Assembly (NCBI RefSeq): GCF_033095805.1
Contig: NZ_CP109901.1
Location: forward strand, 1,860,001 to 1,924,000
Reading direction: 5' to 3'
Length of the DNA stretch: 64,000 nucleotides
DNA from: Serratia sp. UGAL515B_01
Lineage (GTDB): Bacteria; Pseudomonadota; Gammaproteobacteria; Enterobacterales; Enterobacteriaceae
The notes beneath the pieces were generated by a model. The model worked only from the letters and a program-made list of their open reading frames with translations. It did no database searches and was not told the DNA's origin. This document shows, in pieces, positions 58,009 to 64,000 of this stretch (positions are counted from its first letter, which is position 1; the number at the start of each line of letters is the position of its first letter). The translations under genes and the position numbers were made by a program.

Positions 58009-58629
58009 TCATCGAAAGGGAAAGGGATCGCCCGCTCCCTCCCTAACCACTTCCGGTGCTGATTCTGTCAGGTCGATAACTGTTGTAGGCTGCTGCCCGA
58101 GAAAACCACCATGGATCACCAAGTCTACCTGCTTTCCAAGATGCTCGCTGATCTCTTCCGGATCGGATTCAGCAAAATCGTTACCCGGCAACATTAGCGT
58201 TGTCGACATCATCGGTTCATTCAATACTTCCAGCAAAGCAAGAGCAATCGGATTGGAAGGAACACGCAGACCGATGGTTTTACGTTTTTCATTCATCAGG
58301 CGGCGAGGCACTTCTTTGGTCGCTTTAAGGATGAAAGTGTAATTGCCTGGTGTATTATTTTTGATAAGTCGAAATGATGTATTATCCACGTAGGCATACG
58401 TCGACAACTCTGACAAATCGCGGCACATCAGGGTAAAGTTATGGTTTCCATCCAACTGGCGAATACGACAAATGCGTTCCATGGCGTTTTTCTCTTCCAA
58501 CTTGCAGCCTAACGCATAGCCAGAGTCCGTTGGATAGACAATCACCCCCCCTTTACGCAGCACGTCTACGGCCTGATTAATCAACCGTGGCTGAGGATTG
58601 TCCGGGTGAATATAAAATAGCTGACTCAT
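58009..58629 (-). CDS. yciO: YrdC/Sua5-family protein YciO
   Basis: A 206-residue protein of the Sua5/YciO/YrdC family, whose better-known members make threonylcarbamoyl-AMP for the tRNA t6A modification. KGGVIVYPTDSGYALGC about residue 25 and KRKTIGLRVPSNPIA about 120 are family blocks; the KxR/SxN ligands are in this frame. YciO's own role is less certain than YrdC's. The ATG at 58629 is chosen because CAGGAG precedes it. It is 48 bases downstream of rnm, probably in the same operon, as in E. coli. Confidence 0.93.
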   Translation of the reverse strand: MSQLFYIHPDNPQPRLINQAVDVLRKGGVIVYPTDSGYALGCKLEEKNAMERICRIRQLDGNHNFTLMCRDLSELSTYAYVDNTSFRLIKNNTPGNYTFILKATKEVPRRLMNEKRKTIGLRVPSNPIALALLEVLNEPMMSTTLMLPGNDFAESDPEEISEHLGKQVDLVIHGGFLGQQPTTVIDLTESAPEVVREGAGDPFPFR

Positions 58630-58677
58630 CTGATACTCCTGAATGTAATGCACGCGCACGACAAATGCCGCGTAAAA

Positions 58678-59565
58678 TCAACATGCTTTAGCCTGTTGGT
58701 GTTGTGGCCAATCACGCCATACCGGCTCTACACCGCCAGGCAACCACAGCTTGCGTCCCAACTCTATCCACGAACAGGGTTGATGGAAATCGGACCCCTG
58801 AGACGCCAGTAATTGATGTTCTTGTGCATATCGAGCCAACAACGCACGCTCATTGGGGGCTTGCTGGCATTGTGCCACTTCCATTGCATCGCCCCCATTT
58901 TCAGCAAAATACGCTAGCAAACGCTTAAGCCACTTGGCCGTTAAATCGTAACGCCCTGGGTGTGCCATAACGGCTTGACCACCGGATTGGTGAATCACAT
59001 CAATAGCTTGTTCTATTGTACACCACTGTGGCGGAACGTAGCCGATTTTCCCTTTGGCAAGATATTTCTTGAATACTTGAGACAGATTGTCTGCAACCCC
59101 CGCTTGCACCAAATGACGTGCAAAATGCCCGCGAGTGACTGCCCCATTCCCTGCCAGTTTTTGTGCTCCGGCATAAGCATCAGGAATACGTGCTTTTGCC
59201 AACCTAGCACCGATTTCCAATGCGCGTTCATTCCGTCGAATAGTCTGCTCTATCAATAATTGCCGCATAGAGGAATGTGTAATTTCGATCCCTAGTCCGA
59301 CAATGTGGATCTCATGATTTTCCCACAAGGTTGAAATCTCAACGCCGTTGATAAGCTGAAGCGGGAGTGCCAAAGCGGCAATTGTCGCAGCCGCCTCACC
59401 TAAACCTTCGGTTGTGTCGTGATCGGTGATCGCTAACACACCAACGCGCATCTCAACCGCGCGCTGCACCAATTGGCCCGGTGTCAGATAGCCGTCTGAA
59501 GCCGTGGTATGGCTATGGAGGTCATATAGGGTAAAAACAGAGGATTGTGGGCTGCTGTCTGTCAA
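58678..59565 (-). CDS. rnm: RNase AM (PHP domain 5'-3' exoribonuclease)
   Basis: A 295-residue PHP-family enzyme (YciV, earlier TrpH). It trims 5' ends of 5S and other rRNA precursors. Metal-binding PHP motifs are in order: DLHSHTTASDG about residue 16, ITDHDT about 42, HEIHIVG about 74, AHPGRYDL about 200 and SQGSDFHQP about 253. It lies next to the trp operon but on the opposite strand. Full length. Confidence 0.94.
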   Translation of the reverse strand: MTDSSPQSSVFTLYDLHSHTTASDGYLTPGQLVQRAVEMRVGVLAITDHDTTEGLGEAAATIAALALPLQLINGVEISTLWENHEIHIVGLGIEITHSSMRQLLIEQTIRRNERALEIGARLAKARIPDAYAGAQKLAGNGAVTRGHFARHLVQAGVADNLSQVFKKYLAKGKIGYVPPQWCTIEQAIDVIHQSGGQAVMAHPGRYDLTAKWLKRLLAYFAENGGDAMEVAQCQQAPNERALLARYAQEHQLLASQGSDFHQPCSWIELGRKLWLPGGVEPVWRDWPQHQQAKAC

Positions 59566-59695
59566 AAGAAATATCCTGCAATGGCTTGGCCTTTTATCAT
59601 AACCGTTATAACTTACTGGACGGAAATCTATTCTGCTTTCGCCATATTTATCTCCCCCATCACGTTGCCCGCTAACGTATTGTGCAAAAAGGGAC

Positions 59696-59729
59696 TTGAC
59701 TTTAATCTCTCGAACTAGTTAACTAGTAC
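59696..59729 (+). promoter_or_regulatory. trp promoter and TrpR operator
   Basis: TTGACT (59696-59701), 17-base spacer, TTAACT (59719-59724). The operator GAACTAGTTAACTAGTAC (59712-59729) is the near-perfect TrpR palindrome centred on the -10. It is nearly identical to the E. coli trp operator, so tryptophan-bound TrpR should block transcription. Confidence 0.93.
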
Positions 59730-59774
59730 ATAAGTTCACGGCGATCGCCGTGTTGGATGACATACAGAGAGCCT

Positions 59775-59837
59775 ATGATGACCAAGCAAAATTCTCTTCT
59801 TCGTTGGTGGCATACCTCCCAATCAAGGGCGGTGTAA
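59775..59837 (+). CDS. trpL: trp operon leader peptide
   Basis: A 20-residue leader peptide with an adjacent Trp-Trp pair at residues 11-12 (LLRWWHTSQ). Stalling at those codons when charged tRNA-Trp is scarce shapes the antiterminator fold. Two Met codons open it (59775 and 59778). It is too short for ordinary gene calling but the context is conclusive. Confidence 0.93.
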   Translation: MMTKQNSLLRWWHTSQSRAV

Positions 59838-59873
59838 TCACGCATATTTGTCAACTGGCACTGTAGATTGCTC

Positions 59874-59902
59874 AAGCCCGCTGATGATAGCGGGTTTTTT
59901 TT
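59874..59902 (+). terminator. trp attenuator terminator
   Basis: AAGCCCGC followed by an 8-base loop, GCGGGTT and a long T run. This is the 3:4 hairpin of the trp attenuator, 25 bases upstream of trpE. Confidence 0.92.
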
Positions 59903-59927
59903 GGACAAGATTTAACTGGAATAACCG

Positions 59928-61490
59928 ATGAACAACAATAAACCACAACTGAAACTCCTCACTACACAGGCCAATTATCGGTGTGATACTACAGCAGTAT
60001 TCCATCAGCTGTGTGGTGCTCGCCCAGCCACGCTGTTGTTAGATTCAGCCGAAATCAACAGCAAGCAGAATCTGAAAAGCTTACTGATTGTAGACAGTGC
60101 CCTGCGCATTACTGCATTGGGCCGTCAAGTCAGCATTCAAGCGCTGACGGTTAACGGCGTAACATTGCTGCCACTACTGGATAAAGCGCTGCCACGCGAA
60201 GTTCATATTCAAGTTCACTCCAATGGCCGTGAATTAACCTTTCCGGACACTGACGTTATGCAAGACGAAGATGCACGTCTGCGTTCGTTGTCGGTCTTTG
60301 ATGCCCTGCGGACTATGCTGACACTAGTGGAATCACCGGTTGAACAACGTGAAGCCATGTTACTTGGCGGCCTGTTTGCCTATGATTTGGTGGCAGGGTT
60401 TGAAGATTTGCCCGAACTACGCCAAGAACAACGCTGCCCGGATTTCTGCTTCTATCTGGCAGAAACCCTGTTGGTCTTGGATCACCAACGCGGCGTTGCC
60501 CATTTGCAAGCCAGTGTCTTTACTGGTGAACCTACAGAAACGATGCGTTTGCAACAGCGCCTTGAACAGCTTCAGGTGCAATTACAACAGGCACCACAGG
60601 CTATTCCTCATCAGAAATTGGAAGATATGCAGTTAAGTTGTAACCAGAGTGATGAAGAATACGGTGCGGTAGTGAGCAAATTGCAACAGGCGATTCATCA
60701 GGGAGAAATTTTTCAGGTGGTACCTTCACGCCGTTTCTCACTTCCCTGCCCAACCCCGTTAGCCGCCTACCAGACATTAAAAGAGAATAATCCAAGCCCT
60801 TACATGTTCTTTATGCAGGATAACGATTTTACTCTATTCGGGGCCTCGCCGGAGAGTGCGTTGAAGTATGACGCCACCAGCCGCCAGATTGAAATCTATC
60901 CTATTGCAGGAACCCGACCACGTGGCCGCCACGCTGATGGTTCTTTAGATCGGGATCTCGACAGCCGTATCGAACTGGAAATGCGTACCGACCAGAAGGA
61001 GCTGGCAGAACATTTGATGTTGGTTGACCTTGCACGCAACGATCTTGCACGTATCTGTACCGCTGGTAGCCGCTATGTTGCCGACTTGACTAAAGTTGAC
61101 CGCTATTCTTTCGTGATGCATCTGGTTTCTCGTGTGATCGGCGAACTGCGTGCCGATCTTGACGTTCTGCACGCTTATCAGGCTTGCATGAATATGGGCA
61201 CACTGAGTGGTGCCCCCAAAGTACGCGCTATGCAGTTAATTGCGGCCTCGGAAGGTTCACGCCGCGGTAGCTACGGTGGTGCCGTGGGCTATTTTACCGC
61301 TCACGGCGATTTGGACACCTGCATTGTCATTCGCTCTGCGTATGTTGAGGATGGCATTGCCACCGTTCAAGCAGGTGCCGGTGTGGTGTTGGATTCCATT
61401 CCTCAGGCTGAGGCCGATGAAACCTTTAATAAGGCACGAGCCGTGCTGCGCGCAATAGCCAGTGCGCATCAGGCCAAGGAGACATTCTGA
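59928..61490 (+). CDS. trpE: Anthranilate synthase component I
   Basis: A 520-residue enzyme converting chorismate to anthranilate, using ammonia delivered by TrpG. The feedback-site segment [11 protein letters not shown] about residue 36 and chorismate-binding blocks [11 protein letters not shown] about 258, [11 protein letters not shown] about 324, [13 protein letters not shown] about 425 and [16 protein letters not shown] text ([12 protein letters not shown] about 446) are present. The stop overlaps the trpG start by one base, so translation is coupled. Under TrpR and attenuation control. Confidence 0.97.
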   Translation: MNNNKPQLKLLTTQANYRCDTTAVFHQLCGARPATLLLDSAEINSKQNLKSLLIVDSALRITALGRQVSIQALTVNGVTLLPLLDKALPREVHIQVHSNGRELTFPDTDVMQDEDARLRSLSVFDALRTMLTLVESPVEQREAMLLGGLFAYDLVAGFEDLPELRQEQRCPDFCFYLAETLLVLDHQRGVAHLQASVFTGEPTETMRLQQRLEQLQVQLQQAPQAIPHQKLEDMQLSCNQSDEEYGAVVSKLQQAIHQGEIFQVVPSRRFSLPCPTPLAAYQTLKENNPSPYMFFMQDNDFTLFGASPESALKYDATSRQIEIYPIAGTRPRGRHADGSLDRDLDSRIELEMRTDQKELAEHLMLVDLARNDLARICTAGSRYVADLTKVDRYSFVMHLVSRVIGELRADLDVLHAYQACMNMGTLSGAPKVRAMQLIAASEGSRRGSYGGAVGYFTAHGDLDTCIVIRSAYVEDGIATVQAGAGVVLDSIPQAEADETFNKARAVLRAIASAHQAKETF

Positions 61491-62071
61491 TGGCCGATAT
61501 TTTACTGCTCGACAACGTCGATTCTTTTACTTACAACCTAGTCGACCAACTGCGCACCAGCGGCCATCAAGTGGTTATTTATCGTAACCAGATTGCCGCC
61601 GATATCATCATTGAACGCCTTCAGCAAATGGAACAGCCCGTATTGATGCTGTCACCAGGCCCAGGCACACCCGCTGAAGCCGGCTGTATGCCTGAGCTGC
61701 TGCAACGCTTACGCGGCCAAATGCCGATTATCGGTATATGCCTAGGGCATCAGGCTATTGTAGAAGCCTATGGTGGAAAAGTGGGTCAAGCGGGCGAGAT
61801 CCTTCATGGCAAAGCCTCATCCATCACTCACGATGGTGAAGCCATGTTTGCAGGGATAACCAACCCACTGCCTGTTGCCCGTTATCATTCGCTTGTAGGC
61901 AGCAACATTCCTGCAGAATTGACCGTTAATGCCCGTTTTGGCGACATGGTGATGGCAGTTCGCAATGATCAACACCGTGTATGCGGTTTCCAATTCCATC
62001 CAGAATCGATTTTAACAACCCAAGGAGCACGTTTGCTCGAGCAGACTTTGGCCTGGGCACTGGCGAAATAA
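61490..62071 (+). CDS. trpG: Anthranilate synthase component II (glutamine amidotransferase)
   Basis: A 193-residue class I glutamine amidotransferase supplying ammonia to TrpE. Nucleophile Cys about 84 (GICLGHQ), His and Glu in FHPESIL about 168-172. It ends before trpD with its own stop, unlike E. coli where trpG is fused to trpD in one gene; split genes are the rule in Serratia and Yersinia. Overlaps trpE by one base. Confidence 0.96.
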   Translation: MADILLLDNVDSFTYNLVDQLRTSGHQVVIYRNQIAADIIIERLQQMEQPVLMLSPGPGTPAEAGCMPELLQRLRGQMPIIGICLGHQAIVEAYGGKVGQAGEILHGKASSITHDGEAMFAGITNPLPVARYHSLVGSNIPAELTVNARFGDMVMAVRNDQHRVCGFQFHPESILTTQGARLLEQTLAWALAK

Positions 62072-62087
62072 TTAAGGATAAATAACC

Positions 62088-63086
62088 ATGCAATCTATTC
62101 TTGAAAAACTGTATCGTGCAGAGCCGATGGACCAGCAAGAGAGCCAGCAACTGTTTAGCGCCATCATCCGCGGTGAGTTGGAGCACAGCCAATTGGCGGC
62201 AGCGCTGATCAGCATGAAGATCCGCGGTGAGCGCCCTGAGGAAATCGCCGGTGCTGCAAAAGCGCTATTAGCTGATGCCCTGCCGTTTCCACGGCCTGAT
62301 TACGCCTTTGCTGATATTGTCGGTACTGGCGGTGATGGCACTAACAGCATCAATATTTCCACTGCCAGTGCTTTTGTTGCTGCCGCTTGTGGGGCCAAGA
62401 TCGCCAAACACGGCAACCGCAGTGTTTCCAGCCGGTCTGGCTCATCCGACCTTCTGGCAGCCTTCGGCATTAAGCTGGATCTTCCAGCGGAAGCCTCGCG
62501 CAAAGCATTAGACGAACTTGGCGTTTGTTTCCTGTTTGCACCGCAATATCACAGTGGTTTTCGTCACGCGATGCCCGTGCGTCAACAGTTAAAGACCCGC
62601 ACGGTGTTTAACGTCCTCGGGCCACTGATTAATCCGGCCCGTCCACCGTTAGCATTGATTGGTGTATACAGTTCAGAACTGGTGCTACCGATTGCTCAGA
62701 CACTGCGTGTGTTGGGTTATCAACGTGCCGCCGTAGTTCACGGTGGCGGCATGGATGAAGTCGCTATCCATACGGTGACACATGTGGCTGAACTTAATCA
62801 GGGTGAAATTGAGAGCTATCAGTTGACACCCAAATCTTTCGGGCTTGATACCTACCCCCTGGGATCATTGCAAGGCGGCTCACCGGAAGAAAATCGTGAT
62901 ATTCTGGCAAGCTTGTTACAAGGTAAGGGCGAACGTGCTCACGCCTCAGCAGTAGCCGCCAACGTCGCGCTATTGTTGAAACTATTTGGACAAGAAGACC
63001 TGCGCCATAACGCGCAGCAGGCATTGGATATGATCCACAGTGGCCAAGCTTACCAGCGTGTCACTGCTTTGGCAGCGAGAGGATAA
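62088..63086 (+). CDS. trpD: Anthranilate phosphoribosyltransferase
   Basis: A 332-residue enzyme joining anthranilate to phosphoribosyl pyrophosphate. [15 protein letters not shown] about 79-93 is the PRPP loop, [17 protein letters not shown] about 106 the second signature, and [13 protein letters not shown] about 178 the substrate side. It starts 16 bases after trpG with AAGGA upstream, and its stop abuts the trpC start. Confidence 0.96.
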   Translation: MQSILEKLYRAEPMDQQESQQLFSAIIRGELEHSQLAAALISMKIRGERPEEIAGAAKALLADALPFPRPDYAFADIVGTGGDGTNSINISTASAFVAAACGAKIAKHGNRSVSSRSGSSDLLAAFGIKLDLPAEASRKALDELGVCFLFAPQYHSGFRHAMPVRQQLKTRTVFNVLGPLINPARPPLALIGVYSSELVLPIAQTLRVLGYQRAAVVHGGGMDEVAIHTVTHVAELNQGEIESYQLTPKSFGLDTYPLGSLQGGSPEENRDILASLLQGKGERAHASAVAANVALLLKLFGQEDLRHNAQQALDMIHSGQAYQRVTALAARG

Positions 63087-64000
63087 ATGATGCAGGAAAC
63101 CGTGCTTAACAAAATTGTTCGTGATAAAGCGCAATGGGTCGCAGCACGAAGCCAACAACAGCCGCTTGCGAGCTTTCAACATAAGATCGAACCCAGCAAT
63201 CGTAATTTTTATCATGCTCTGCAAGGAGATAAAACGGTATTTATTCTTGAGTGTAAAAAGGCATCGCCTTCCAAAGGATTAATCCGTGAGAATTTTAATC
63301 CGGTAGAAATCGCCTCAATCTACAAAGATTTCGCCTCTGCAGTCTCGGTATTGACCGATGAAAAATATTTTCAGGGCAGTTTCGATTTTCTGCCACTGGT
63401 GAGCCAAAACGTCCATCAGCCAGTACTGTGTAAAGACTTTATCATCGACCCGTATCAGATCTATCTAGCACGTCATTACCAGGCTGACGCTATTCTGCTA
63501 ATGCTCTCGGTATTGAATGATGAGCAGTACCGTCAATTGGCTGCCGTCGCGCACAGCCTGAATATGGGTGTGCTAACCGAAGTCATCAGCGTTGATGAAT
63601 TGCAGCGTGCGGTACAACTTGATGCCCACGTCATCGGTATCAACAACCGTGACCTGCGCGATCTCTCTATCGATCTTAATCGTACCCGAACCCTAGCGCC
63701 TCTGATCCCTCAGGGTGTTACGGTGATCAGCGAGTCAGGTATTAACAATTATGCTCAAATCCGTCAGCTCAGCCGTTATGCTAACGGCTTTCTGATCGGC
63801 AGTGCCCTGATGTCAGAGAATGACCTGCGCAGTGCCGTTCGCAGGGTGATCTTGGGTGATAACAAAGTCTGTGGTCTCACCAGGGCGCAGGATGCCGCCG
63901 CAGCCTATCAGGCTGGAGCCAATTACGGCGGTTTGATTTTCGTTGACCGTTCACCTCGTTATGTCGACCTGGCCCGCGCAAGGGAAGTGATTTCCGGTGC
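63087..64000 (+). CDS. trpC: Indole-3-glycerol phosphate synthase / phosphoribosylanthranilate isomerase, 3' end outside window
   Basis: The first 304 codons of the bifunctional TrpC(F). The synthase half carries ILECKKASPSKG about residue 53 (catalytic Lys), LCKDFIIDPYQIYLAR about 113, GINNRDLRDL about 185 and SESGINNY about 213. The isomerase half begins about residue 255 with KVCGLTRAQDAAAA, showing that both activities are in one chain, as in E. coli. ATGATG start right after the trpD stop. The end is cut by the window. Confidence 0.95.
   Translation, partial: MMQETVLNKIVRDKAQWVAARSQQQPLASFQHKIEPSNRNFYHALQGDKTVFILECKKASPSKGLIRENFNPVEIASIYKDFASAVSVLTDEKYFQGSFDFLPLVSQNVHQPVLCKDFIIDPYQIYLARHYQADAILLMLSVLNDEQYRQLAAVAHSLNMGVLTEVISVDELQRAVQLDAHVIGINNRDLRDLSIDLNRTRTLAPLIPQGVTVISESGINNYAQIRQLSRYANGFLIGSALMSENDLRSAVRRVILGDNKVCGLTRAQDAAAAYQAGANYGGLIFVDRSPRYVDLARAREVISG

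Overview
The window is a 64 kb chromosomal stretch of a gamma-proteobacterium of the order Enterobacterales. Almost every gene has a close Escherichia coli counterpart in the same local order (ldhA-nifJ, mppA-mpaA-ycjG-tpx-tyrR-ycjF-ycjX-pspDCBA/pspF-sapABCDF, rnb, yciT-osmB-yciH-pyrF-lapBA-pgpB-ribA-acnA-cysB-topA-yciN-sohB-yciK-btuR-rluB-yciO-rnm-trp). Separate trpG and trpD genes, plus moderate divergence from E. coli, suggest Yersiniaceae (Serratia/Yersinia-like); the genus is inference. No rRNA, tRNA or CRISPR was seen.

Layout. 1-8.5 kb: partial ydbH, D-lactate dehydrogenase, a DUF333 lipoprotein, an MgtC/SapB-family membrane protein, an EmrE-like exporter and the large pyruvate:flavodoxin oxidoreductase. 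8.5-9.5 kb: a decayed segment ending in the C-terminal part of a lambda-type integrase abutting ttcA, the gene in which the Rac prophage inserts in E. coli; it looks like a prophage scar. 10.5-13.6 kb: a VOC-domain gene preceded by a near-consensus LexA box, mppA, and a structured intergenic element. 13.6-29.3 kb: murein-peptide recycling (mpaA, ycjG, mppA), tpx, tyrR, the phage-shock regulon with a sigma54-type promoter, and the sapABCDF transporter. 29.7-34.1 kb: a YdeP-type molybdopterin oxidoreductase and RNase II.

34.2-39.9 kb: an IS1-family remnant followed by an accessory metabolic island: fructose-6-phosphate aldolase, divergent from a glycyl-radical activase/enzyme pair (ybiY-ybiW) and the DeoR-type regulator yciT. 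A perfect FNR-type palindrome lies in the divergent promoter region, matching the oxygen sensitivity of glycyl-radical enzymes. 40-46.3 kb: osmB with a structured leader, yciH-pyrF, then two oppositely oriented genes (BhsA-type protein and ribbon-helix-helix protein) that split the lapA-lapB-pyrF-yciH operon known from E. coli, then lapBA, pgpB and ribA. 46.3-59.6 kb: acnA, cysB, topA, yciN, sohB, yciK-btuR, rluB, yciO, rnm. 59.7-64 kb: trp operon with TrpR operator, leader peptide, attenuator, trpE, trpG, trpD and the start of trpC, which runs off the window.

The core is ordinary and well conserved. The most notable features are the SOS-type operator on the VOC gene, the prophage scar at ttcA, the FNR-linked glycyl-radical island next to a DeoR regulator, and several structured intergenic elements. 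No clearly new multi-gene system was found. Start codons were chosen from ribosome-binding sites and remembered family lengths.
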